Assembly: GCF_001949145.1 (NCBI RefSeq)
Contig: NW_019091434.1
Location: 123,353-185,352 of the forward strand
Reading direction: 5' to 3'
From: Acanthaster planci
Taxonomy: Eukaryota > Echinodermata > Asteroidea > Valvatida > Acanthasteridae
DNA length: 62,000 bases
Shown: positions 33,501 through 41,470 of the stretch, piece by piece
Numbering within the stretch: the first letter of the stretch is position 1
How the letters are laid out: each line of letters starts with the position of its first letter
Notes under the pieces: generated by a model
Database searches by the model: none
Told to the model about the DNA's origin: nothing
What the model saw: only the letters and a program-made list of their open reading frames with translations
Position numbers and translations under genes: made by a program

Positions 33501-36476
33501 AAAATCAAGATGCTCCGACACATCAGCCAGTAAACTTGCGGGAAAGAATTCAGCCGACAACAAAAAAAACCCATCCAATTTCTGACCTCTACTGTGATCG
33601 TAACGTAGATCAATCTAGAGCATGCTTCTCTACACACTCAGCGAGGCGGTTCGCCGATGATCCGCACAGAACCTGTCCAAATTGGCATATACGTCTGGCG
33701 CTTTGACACAAATGACCTTGCCCTTGTGATGAAACACCAAAGTGGCTCATTACTGTATCTACCCTTCTTTCTTTCATCCAGTCATGGCTTGTGCTGCGGT
33801 ATCATGCCAAAATGGCGGCACATGTGTCGCATCCGACGATGGGGCTACTGCCTTTTGTGTGTGCGCAGATCAGTTCACCGGACAGTTTTGCCAATCAGGT
33901 GATACTAAAAATAAAAGAAATCACTTTATAATTAATAGTAGTCCATGGTTATTTTGGTATCCTCAGCCCATGCCACATTTTGCTGGAATGCTTTATGGCC
34001 TATGCAAGAAATGACATGTACAACTTTGGAAACTGCGAGTTAGCATCTGAAGCAGCCATCTAATTAGGCACACTATATACATGTTACTGCTGGAGGCTGC
34101 ACAGCCAAGTCATTTTGGCAAAGCCTTTTATTAACACGGAATTAACAAGTGATGGAATTGACTAACACATATCAGCGAGCACATGCATCATGGCATCATG
34201 TAGGCTATCTATACATTACTGGCCTTGTGTGCTGTCTCCCAGCACAAAGTCCATGTGCACCTGAAAAAACTTTGATAGCAGTGTTAGGCAAAGGCAAAAC
34301 AAGAAAAGTTTTTGTTTAATGAATTAGTTCATTCATCCATTTGTTTATTTTAAACCCAAACCCTAGTGTATAGAAAGTAAGGTTGGAAATGAATGCAAAG
34401 TGAAAGGTTATTTTTCTTGTTTGTGGGCTGTCTCTTTCGAAAATACAAGCACTTAATCCGTGCAGCAGTTCGCCTTGCGGAAACCGCGGCACTTGCAGCG
34501 CTGTAACTTCAGACAGTGCTAACACTTATGCCTGCAGCTGCTTTGACGGGTGGACGGGCCCTTCCTGCGAGCTCAGCTCAGAGGGGTCGACGGGATTGGC
34601 CACAGGTGAGAGTAATAGAGCAGAAGACTTCCAAAAAGATCCCATGTCTGTGTCTCAGTACCCAACAACAGTCTTGCCGCTTTAACATTTTTTGACACAT
34701 GTGCCATTTTGTCCGCTTATGAACTTCTCAGCGTCTAGTGTTAGAACTTTAATGCATGATTTTATTGGAAACTTTGTTCATGGTTAATGATTTGATCCTG
34801 TACGGATAGCAGTTCTGCTAAAAACGAAAATTGTACTCAAAGATGTTGCTGGAAGCTCAGTAATCACTTTCTTGTGTTCACCTTGCACCGTCTGTTCACA
34901 TCATGAAAAAAAAAATTGGAAAGGTCTTGACAAATTTGTGGAGTAATTTATAAAAAGACACGAATCATGGCATTTGTGAGACAAAAAAAAGGAGAAAAAA
35001 TACCAATCAGGAGTTAGAGATATGCTCTATCTAGGGGAGACTTAGTCTGATAGTCCATTTGATGGTAGATGGCAGTATTCAAGTTGAGACTTGTCCTTGA
35101 CCTCTGGACTTCTTCATTTTTCTATCAATCATGTCATTTTCTCTGAGATATAATAAGCCAAGTAATTAGGCTATCAATTCTTAGTACACGGCTATAGAAT
35201 AAGATTGCATTTATTTGTGAGTAAACATCCAACTCCAGGAAACTAATTTTATGATGGAACACAACCGACAAGGCCCTCTCCAGATGCTTCCAAAAAGGCC
35301 TTCCCAATGTTTTGAAATCACTATTTCCTCACTAGGTTGATTTGCAAATCCAACCTTTTCATAAGAAAACCTTTTGTTTAAATGTCCAGAGGCGAAGTAT
35401 CAAGAGTGTGTACTCATTCCTATTGGGCTTGACTCAGTTCTGGTGTTAAGTTTTGTAAGAATCTAAACAAGGTCTCAGATAAGGTCTTAAGTAATTATAT
35501 GTCACTGAGGCAAAGGAGTTCTCCAATCAGGGGTTGGTTCAGTGGGGTTCATAGGTCACGTGGAGTGCCTGTTGTTTTCCCCCTCTTTGTAGGTGTGGCT
35601 ATCGGTGCAGCAGCGGGTGGATTGGTGGTGGTCCTGATCATTGTTGCCATCGTGGTGGCTGTTTGCTGTTGCATGGTTAGAAAAAACCACAGGTATGCAA
35701 ACCTAGGACAAGTCCTCAGTTATCAGTATTCTGGTTTCGTACTTGTTGAGTTGTTGAATAGAGATGAATACCAAAATCTCAGTGTGAGCCTAAACTTACA
35801 TGTAAATAAACTGTCTGCTCCGTGCAGGAGCAAGAGATAGCATATTTTAGCTTACAACAACTTCCTTTGGAGAGCAAACTCTTCATGTGTGCACAGATTT
35901 ATGCATACTCTTGGAATAATTACCACAAGTTCTTGAAAGTCAAGGAGCCAGACTTATCCCTAGAGTATCTCTCACAAGTGAAATCTTCCTTTCTTTGTAC
36001 AGTGTCATTTTATATCTACAGTTGCAATAGATCAATATGTTGCTGACTATTTGTGTAAGTTGTGTTTTCTTCAATTGTCATGCAGCCCTCCTCCACAACT
36101 CAGTGCTGGACCAGCAGCCACGGTCAGCAATCCCCGGTACTCCTCTGAGCTCAAGCCACCCAAGTACGGGGACAAGAGCAGCGTACCGCCCCCACCCTAT
36201 GAGTACATGGACCCTATCTCTGCCCCTGGCGTGCAGGTGCCCCCTCGTCCCACCAGCCCGACCTCCTCGGGGTACCAGATGCCCATGCAACCCCTATCCA
36301 CATCGCAGAAGAAACCTGCTATGTCCTTGCGGACACCTGAGGAGGAGTATGCGTATGCGAACAACGTTTACGAGGAACTGGACGCCGAGTCCCAGATGTA
36401 CGTGGAACCTAATTCCCATGATGTCAACAAGAATAGCTCGAAAGGTGACCAGGCCTACATGGACCTGACTGAGTAG
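21465..36476 (+). CDS. Gene B: LDLa plus multi-EGF type I transmembrane receptor (complete)
   Basis: Seventeen coding exons with consistent phase encode about 766 residues. The order is a signal peptide exon, one LDL-receptor class A module, 13 EGF modules, a transmembrane exon and a 129-codon tail. Ectodomain borders are all phase 1, the transmembrane exon leaves in phase 2, and the tail is one exon, exactly as in gene A. The tail carries NPRY (NPxY), PPPY overlapping YEYM (YxxM, PI3K p85 type), YANN (pYxN), YEEL, YVEP and the terminal YMDL. NPxY with YxxL is the pairing known from CED-1/Draper/MEGF10 engulfment receptors. The ectodomain differs, however: there is no EMI domain and the EGF modules are classical. 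Surface adhesion or recognition is an inference. Alternatives are a fibropellin-like or Notch-ligand-binding receptor. Gene B lies 4.7 kb downstream of gene A, on the same strand. Confidence 0.88.
22291..22413 (+). CDS. Gene B exon 2: LDL-receptor class A module
   Basis: The acceptor is 'ccataaacag' and the donor 'gtacga', phase 1-1, 41 codons. All six LDLa cysteines are present, with the calcium-site signature WVCDGQDDC followed by NEGYDESFC. LDLa modules bind ligands through this acidic calcium cage. No counterpart is visible in gene A, whose 5' end is outside the window. Confidence 0.92.
22414..23392. other. Gene B intron 2
   Basis: No exon is seen. About 23142-23215 carries the dispersed 'ctccgatttcaat' and 'gggttaaccctaacccctta' sequence also seen near 4400 and 52450. 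It is not a telomeric array. Confidence 0.5.
23393..23503 (+). CDS. Gene B exon 3: EGF module 1
   Basis: The acceptor is 'gctctgtag' and the donor 'gtagga', phase 1-1, 37 codons. Six cysteines are present ([14 protein letters not shown], then [13 protein letters not shown]). NET is a potential N-glycosylation site, and CHNGGTC fits the O-fucose consensus. Confidence 0.93.
23945..24708 (-). repeat. Dispersed repeat, copy 1, interrupted by about 420 bp
   Basis: Two blocks (about 23945-24050 and 24470-24708) match, in reverse orientation, a nearly contiguous stretch at about 39484-40035. Shared pieces include the 'ctcaacctac' and 'accactcgg' region, 'gactttaacccttgcacagg', 'cctcaggatcagcc' and the CG-rich 'acgcgctcacgtgac' end. 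The middle, 24051-24469, is absent from the other copy and abuts 'ccaatag' on the left and 'ctattag' on the right. It is probably a nested insertion. No transposase frame is recognised. Confidence 0.75.
25079..25109. repeat. Perfect 14-bp hairpin
   Basis: CATGGAGGTAGAAT and its exact reverse complement flank a 3-nt loop (CAT). A looser inverted pair follows, with 'ccacatcgctccatccccac' near 25131 and its partner near 25215-25245. The hairpin may be the core of a fold-back element in gene B intron 3. Confidence 0.8.
25316..25412 (+). repeat. Second copy of the 8606-8718 repeat segment
   Basis: It shares 'tttttggttagcatgac', 'agctggtaatctttgtttat' and 'gcagctctat' in the same order with 8606-8718, but lacks the clear 18-bp inverted ends. 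Confidence 0.65.
25772..25897 (+). CDS. Gene B exon 4: EGF module 2
   Basis: The acceptor is 'gattatcaag' and the donor 'gtaaga', phase 1-1, 42 codons. Six cysteines are present ([14 protein letters not shown], then [14 protein letters not shown]). The C3-C4 loop holds [11 protein letters not shown], similar to modules 4 and 8. C2-C3 has Ile before C3, so no O-fucose consensus. Confidence 0.92.
26288..26407 (+). CDS. Gene B exon 5: EGF module 3
   Basis: The acceptor is 'attttcttcag' and the donor 'gtatgg', phase 1-1, 40 codons. Six cysteines are present ([13 protein letters not shown], then [13 protein letters not shown]). The loop [11 protein letters not shown] is almost the same as in module 5 (exon 7), evidence for exon duplication. 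Confidence 0.93.
27453..27572 (+). CDS. Gene B exon 6: EGF module 4
   Basis: The acceptor is 'tccactacag' and the donor 'gtgagc', phase 1-1, 40 codons. Six cysteines are present ([14 protein letters not shown], then [12 protein letters not shown]). CASNPC fits the O-glucose consensus. The loop [11 protein letters not shown] resembles that of module 2. Confidence 0.93.
28785..28904 (+). CDS. Gene B exon 7: EGF module 5
   Basis: The acceptor is 'tctcaccag' and the donor 'gtagga', phase 1-1, 40 codons. Six cysteines are present ([13 protein letters not shown], then [14 protein letters not shown]). It is a close duplicate of module 3. Confidence 0.93.
29507..29623 (+). CDS. Gene B exon 8: EGF module 6
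   Basis: The acceptor is a long T tract plus 'ttttag' and the donor 'gtacaa', phase 1-1, 39 codons. Six cysteines are present ([14 protein letters not shown], then [14 protein letters not shown]). It belongs to the GQFCE subgroup. The rest of the preceding intron (28905-29506) holds no supported exon. Confidence 0.93.
30097..30210 (+). CDS. Gene B exon 9: EGF module 7
   Basis: The acceptor is 'tttttggcag' and the donor 'gtgagc', phase 1-1, 38 codons. Six cysteines are present, but only three residues separate C1 and C2 (CSSLC), one fewer than its relatives. It ends [14 protein letters not shown] and belongs to the GQFCE subgroup. Confidence 0.92.
30613..30744 (+). CDS. Gene B exon 10: EGF module 8
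   Basis: The acceptor is 'taacatttaag' and the donor 'gtgggc', phase 1-1, 44 codons. Six cysteines are present ([14 protein letters not shown], then [14 protein letters not shown]). The [11 protein letters not shown] loop relates it to module 2. Confidence 0.92.
31263..31370 (+). CDS. Gene B exon 11: EGF module 9
   Basis: The acceptor is 'ttgattcag' and the donor 'gtgagt', phase 1-1, 36 codons. Six cysteines are present ([14 protein letters not shown], then [13 protein letters not shown]). The C3-C4 loop is very short (DTSANGG). Confidence 0.92.
31619..31729 (+). CDS. Gene B exon 12: EGF module 10
   Basis: The acceptor is 'atctctttcag' and the donor 'gtcggt' (weak), phase 1-1, 37 codons. 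Six cysteines are present ([14 protein letters not shown], then [13 protein letters not shown]). The following 1.2-kb intron holds no supported exon. Confidence 0.9.
32950..33066 (+). CDS. Gene B exon 13: EGF module 11
   Basis: The acceptor is 'ctccctgcag' and the donor 'gtatga', phase 1-1, 39 codons. Six cysteines are present ([14 protein letters not shown], then [13 protein letters not shown]). GG is replaced by DG, and Leu stands before C3, so no O-fucose consensus. Confidence 0.92.
33782..33898 (+). CDS. Gene B exon 14: EGF module 12
   Basis: The acceptor is 'tttcatccag' and the donor 'gtgata', phase 1-1, 39 codons. Six cysteines are present ([14 protein letters not shown], then [13 protein letters not shown]). 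It belongs to the GQFC subgroup. Confidence 0.92.
34450..34605 (+). CDS. Gene B exon 15: EGF module 13 and juxtamembrane stalk
   Basis: The acceptor is 'aaaatacaag' and the donor 'gtgaga', phase 1-1, 52 codons. Six cysteines are present ([14 protein letters not shown], then [13 protein letters not shown]), followed by a Ser/Thr stalk [18 protein letters not shown] fits the O-glucose consensus. Unlike gene A, the stalk is fused to the last EGF exon rather than being a separate microexon. Confidence 0.9.
34606..35592. other. Gene B intron before the transmembrane exon
   Basis: No exon or recognisable element is seen in this 1-kb intron. An open frame reaching back from 35593 to 35499 is intron read-through. 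Confidence 0.5.
35593..35692 (+). CDS. Gene B exon 16: transmembrane segment
   Basis: The acceptor is 'cctctttgtag' and the donor 'gtatgc', phase 1 in and phase 2 out. It encodes [20 protein letters not shown] and then [12 protein letters not shown]. The CCC cluster at the cytoplasmic face is a possible palmitoylation site. Confidence 0.92.
36086..36476 (+). CDS. Gene B exon 17: cytoplasmic tail and stop
   Basis: The acceptor is 'gtcatgcag', phase 2 in, 129 codons and TAG at 36474-36476. Motifs in order are SNPRYSSEL (NPxY), [11 protein letters not shown] (PPxY and YxxM), [11 protein letters not shown] (YxN and YxxL), MYVEP and the terminal AYMDLTE (YxxL). The tail is rich in Pro and Tyr. 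The C-terminus lines up with gene A's PYVSLKQ end. Confidence 0.93.
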
Positions 36477-38656
36477 TTTCAAACTTGTTTCCCTTTCCAC
36501 AGATAGTGCAGTGGTTTCTTTCCAAATTGCAGCTTTATTTCTCTCTCCAGTTTCACCTGATTTTTTTTTCTCCTGCCACCCTCCTCCCCCCCCAAAAAAG
36601 TAATTAAGCCCAGTGTGACAAACTGACAAACCATTTTAACCACTTGCTGCCCGTTTCATTGGAAGTTGTATGACGAATTCCTGGGGGATTTTCAAGATTT
36701 TCTGTTTTCAAAATTCTTCAAAATTTCATAACTTCATTTTGCTGGACGTTTACATCCACACAAATGACTGTGTGGTGGCTACTCTAATCTGACAGACAAC
36801 ACCTATTGACGCCTGAGTATTTCAGCCAGACCTGCCACCTTGTAAAGAGAGCCCAGATTGTGCGGTGTTACGTAATTTTCTTTTGTTCCCAAAACTGGCC
36901 CAGTGCGCTGCTGCTGTCTTTTCAGATGAGGCCCGATGAGCGTGCAGTGGGTTTATGCATGCAGTAGTGTAGGTTACCAGGAAAAAAAATCATTTCTGAA
37001 CATGTCACTTTCACGGCTCCAGCATCATGTGATCAAGCAAAATTAATGTTTGGTTAGAAATTTTGTTTCAAGATCTTGAAGTAAAGTTGTCCAACATTGC
37101 ATTTTTCCATGTTTCAACTTGCATTGCTTTTGAGCCAAAGGTTGTAACAACTCACAAATGTCACAGCCATAAAGTTGACATTGTGTCTGACAAAAGATTG
37201 ATTACATCATAGGAAAAGGTGTTCTGCAATTTTTTTTAAATATTTATCTTGAGGTTATTGTTTATGTCTAATATGTAAATTTTAACACAGTTGAGATTTA
37301 CTATTGTACGTTGACAAAACTAAAATCTAGGTTCAGGAAAAAGTTATCAGTGTGGACACCCAAATCCTAAATGTTCTTTTATGATAACCGTGGGTGATTC
37401 AAAAATCAAATACCATTAATGTCCGTCTTTTAGTTATATTTGTTGACAACTTCCTCATTTTAAGACTTAATACAGTTGAACCTTGTTAATAAGAGCTCTG
37501 CTTATACAAGATTCTGGTTAAAACATGGAAAATTTTAGGTCACAGTCCTTTATTTGGCATTGTTTTCATTCCTGATAATAGTAGGTTCCTGTTGTTACAA
37601 GGTAATTTGCCAAGCCCGAAGGACCTCTTATTAATAACGAGGTTCAACTGCAGTATTTCCGTATGTTGTGCAATAATCCTGCATTCTCTCTGATTTTTAG
37701 GTAGAAGATCCTTCTAATTATGGGGAATACTCTTTGAAATAAGATTTGTAAAGCAGAAAGATTCATATGTTAAGATGAATTTTTTTATATTTTATAATAT
37801 AGTCTTGTAGAGTTTCTTGAAAGACTAGGGTTGTCTCAGGAGTAATTGAAATCGAATATAGGTTCTTAATTGTTATTTTAATCTTGTGTGCACTGGCCTT
37901 GTTTTGTACCGATGGATTTTATTGAAACTTGAAAACATCCATATTCGTAAGTTTGTCAAATCTAGTCGATGAAAGCATATTGTAATTTCAAGCAGTTTTT
38001 CACAAAATCACTCAATATATATATATCGCCCGGCAATTTTCATGGGGGAACCCTTTTTTCCCAGGGGATGTGTCAAAAGCAATCCTCAGGAGAAACTTAT
38101 AAACCAAAACAAAGGCTGGTCAATTCTGAGGTATTTGTAAGCGAATTGGTGATTTTTTTTTCATCTGCTTATTTCCCCCTTTTTTTCATTTCTCCCTTTT
38201 TATCCCCCTTTTTTCTGGGGGAGGGGAGAGTGTATCCCCCTCTATATTGTTATTAGTATTCTGTGACATAAAAAATGGATAAATGTATTGCTTTACAGTC
38301 TTAAAAGGTTTTTATATAATCATTTATGTATTTTGGTACAGTATATGGAGTACATATGTTGGAATATTTATGAACAAACTTTTCCTCTAAAGGCTTGTTC
38401 AGAATATGATTACATTATATGACTAGGCCATAAGCGTTATCTCGATCCTTAGGACGACAACACTCGTCAGTTGAATGAGCAGTTGTACGGTTGTCATTTT
38501 TCAAGAAAATAATATATGTAGTACGAACAGTGTAGTTTTCAAAATTCCCTCTGTTGTGAATTCATGCTTACTCTGTAAAGCTAAAGATACTAGCGGGCGC
38601 ATTACTCTGAAAATTTCATGTACAACTTAATGCACTTTCATGCATAAGTCACTACC
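36477..38656 (+). other. Gene B 3' UTR and downstream sequence
   Basis: The sequence is AT-rich with no exon. I did not find a canonical AATAAA in the first 2 kb, so the transcript end is not placed. It contains the inverted-repeat element at 37473-37650 and a C/T-rich low-complexity patch at about 38150-38245. Confidence 0.4.
37473..37650. mobile_element. Tc1/mariner-pogo-like MITE (178 bp)
   Basis: The left end is CAGTTGAACCTTGTTAATAA and the right end, reversed, is CAGTTGAACCTCGTTATTAA, differing at two of 20 positions. A TA precedes the left end, while the right flank starts CA, consistent with a TA target duplication that has one change. There is no coding capacity. It lies about 1 kb after the gene B stop. 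Confidence 0.75.
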
Positions 38657-38886
38657 AAAGATGAGTAATTCGGCCGTAAAGGTGTTATCACCTTGGGCGC
38701 CATTCGAGTGTGAACGTTAATGTACGTGTGTGCGTGCCTGTTGCGGCGCCTGCGCATTAACAGGCACTGCGCAGGCGTGGTCCAACCAGAATAGCGTCCA
38801 TGTGATAACAACGTTTCACGCGTATTCATGGTGCAGTTCCCCATCTTGCGCCGCCGCTACGCGATACGCGGCGCTATACGATCTTT
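38657..38886 (-). repeat. Fold-back family with AAAGATCGTATAG ends, copy 1
   Basis: The right end, reversed, reads AAAGATCGTATAG, and the left end begins AAAGAT. The interior is CG-rich, with GCGCCTGCGCATTAACAGGC and 'cactgcgcaggcgtgg' forming inverted pieces. Reversed, it aligns with 57071-57245 over 'agatgg(g/a)gaact', 'catgaata' and 'aacgttgt'. Confidence 0.7.
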
Positions 38887-39483
38887 GGACACTACACGAG
38901 CGTTTTGAAGCAATCGAGTGAATCTTGGTGGATCATGGAAATGCTCAGCGAGTCATTGCTTCACTGCTGTTTTCAACACGTGCCATTGATGATGTCGCGG
39001 ACGAGTGTGTTGATCCAATATCCCTAGGTCGGATGTCATTTCTGTGTAGGCCAAATGAAATTTCGAAATCCCAACTTGAAACCTCTTGAGAAAAACTCAA
39101 AATTTCATTTGGTTACATAAGTATTAGTACCACAACATTAATACAGGCTGTTGAACCTCTGTGAAAAATTTCAGTGTCAGTCTCCAAAATTTGAAAAAGG
39201 ACCGCGTGCTGAAAACGGGTATTTGGCGCACCTGACAAAATCTCAAAAAATCCCACTTTAATATTTTAAGAAAGTTGATTAAGTCTGTGACGCGACAGGG
39301 CGCGCAAGTCACTAGCCGCAGTACGAAAACAGTCATTTATTTATGCCTGTGGCCGGTACGAAATTATAGATGGCGCTCTGCCCAGTAACGTAAACAGAGG
39401 CAGACGTTATATAGGCGCGCATAGCTAGCTGTGTGTTAAGCGAGCGCGGCGCATAGGCTCCGCCTTGAGCGTTGTGCGATAGG

Positions 39484-40035
39484 GCAGAAGTCACTGCTTA
39501 GTCACGTGAGCGCGTGCGCGGGCGTGGTCACAGCGGCGCGAAGACTATAAAATGCGCGCGCATGCGCGGCAAGATTAGTCCGACGTTTTGATGATGAAAG
39601 ATCGTATAGCGCCGAAGGCGTAAGATGGATAACTCTGCCCACAAGATACGCCTGCGCAGTTTACGTTAATGCTACGGCGCAGGCTCACCAGGCCAGGTGC
39701 ACGTGCCTGCCGCGGCGCCTGCGCCTATGCAGTAATGTGAATTGCGCAGGCGTATCGCTTGCTCAAATGGCGCTTATGCAATTACAACAATTTCCGTACG
39801 ATCTTGGTCCTGATTAAGGGCTGATCCTGAGGTAAGGGTCGAGAATCCTGTGCAAGGGTTAAAGTCACCTAGTCTAGCGTGACTATGCCTAAGTACTTCC
39901 GAGTGGTGCGTGTGTCGTTGAGGGGCTCAGTAGGTTGAGGGGCTAATTGGTGGTGCGGTATTGCGGTCGATGTGTAACGGCGGATCGCTACCTCGTGACC
40001 TGAGTTGCGTGTAGTGCAGCCCTGACAATAAGCCC
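39484..40035 (+). repeat. Dispersed repeat, copy 2, with a nested fold-back element
   Basis: It is the inverted partner of 23945-24708. The match is continuous across the place where copy 1 carries about 420 extra bases. This copy is itself interrupted by the palindromic element at 39597-39805, which copy 1 lacks. The homology starts at 'agaagtcactgctt' and fades after the 'gggctgcacta'-like end near 40035. Confidence 0.75.
39597..39805 (+). repeat. Fold-back family with AAAGATCGTATAG ends, copy 2 (nested)
   Basis: The ends AAGATCGTA (39598-39606) and TACGATCTT (39797-39805) are exact reverse complements. Inside, ATACGCCTGCGCA and TGCGCAGGCGTAT form the outer arms of a long CG-rich palindrome centred near 'ccaggtgcacgtgcctg'. 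Comparison with 24590-24620 shows it interrupts a sequence that is continuous there. Confidence 0.8.
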
Positions 40036-41272
40036 CGTATAATCGCTTAAGTCCCTGATTCGGCACTGGATGCCCACAGTTAATTATGGAATTCCGTATC
40101 TGCCGTCGTCCGTCGCCATTTGCTTTTTGTCGTGTTTCAATTCTGCCATTTTTTGCTGCTCTGGGCGAAGTCCGGTCACAATAATCACAGTCTCCCGTCA
40201 ATAGCGCCCTCTGCTGGTATATTTTTTGAGTGTTGATGAATAAACCAGCCGCTTATTAATTGTTGTACACTGCATATAAGTCATGTCTGTCTAGGCGAAG
40301 TTTATTTCAAGTCAGGTCTGTCCGGGTTACGTCATTAAGTTTCTACCAATCAGATTAGCCATCATCTCGACGAAGACCAACTTTCTTGGGGGACGGTATA
40401 ATTCGGTCCCAACGGACTCGGAGGGGTGCAGTGTCACAATCTGATATAAGCCAATTATCACTACCTCCTCACCTAACCACAATTTTTAACAAATCGGTTT
40501 GTGTTTTGGGGTTCATGAAGAGTTCATTTTCCACTCTTGAACAAAATCGGAAAATCGTCAAAAATAAAATTTCCTTTGAACTTTACAGAGCTGATGTAAA
40601 AAAGGAAAAGCAAGCTTGTTTAGCGTCCCCACCATCTTTCTTTTTTAGGGCCGCATGGATTTATTTTATATTTATCACAAAAAGCGAAAATACCTCCCAT
40701 AATACTAGTCAATAATAGCCACGAAAAAAATCTGGGAGTTGGTTATACATGTATGTATAAATTAAAAAAAAGTTATTAAATCAATTTGCCGTCGCTTCAT
40801 TGTGTATGATTAGGGTGTCATCGTAGGATTCACGCGCTTGAGTCGTGAATGATATTAACTAGTAGGCCAGAAGCAATTTACTGCTTTATTGGCTTTGTAG
40901 CAAATCAAATCGCGCTCAGAGTAGACATGTCCCTTGACGATCTTACGCGTGATTAAATGAGCAAGTGCCAGGGGCGCACTTTTTGATTCTTCATGAAGGA
41001 TCACCACCTGCATATTATGATGCAGTAGTTTACATAGGCCAGCTGATTGAGTTTAACCACATTAACGGTGCCGCTGATCAGTCTGGTTAGTTTTAGACTG
41101 GACGTACTGGAGCAAGGATCTTCATGAATAAATGCAAAAAATTCTACGGAAAAGTGTCAAAAATAGTTGTAGCGTCAATGACTATTCGTATGTGTGTGGA
41201 AACGAAGTTAGTGAATAGTTCAATAGGCCCTACCATCGGGCGGACTGTTGGCCAGGCAGTCGTGCTATCGCT
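40036..41272. other. Gene B-C intergenic region, upstream of NCLX
   Basis: This presumably holds the gene C promoter and 5' UTR. I see no TATA box or other site I can support. A 110-codon minus frame over 39869-40201 lies in the repeat and is not called as a gene. Confidence 0.4.
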
Positions 41273-41470
41273 ATGCTTTCCGTGACCGTGGGATTCCTCG
41301 GTGTGTTCGCCGGTGTGCTGTGTCCTTTGCTCGGCGTGTCACCCGTCAGCAGTTCGCTTGTTGTGGATGGCGGCTTCGCGGACAAACAGAGTCAAGGGTC
41401 TATCAACGTAAACTTTGAGCAATATTCAGTTGCTCAGAACACCACTTTTACTCATCTGGGATTGCAAAAG
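41273..41470 (+). CDS. SLC8B1: NCLX exon 1: signal-like N-terminus
   Basis: ATG at 41273 begins MLSVTVGFLGVFAGVLCPLL, a signal-peptide or targeting-like segment. The exon leaves in phase 0 at 'gtaaat'. QNTTFT holds a potential N-glycosylation site. The start is the first in-frame ATG giving the hydrophobic leader. Confidence 0.8.
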
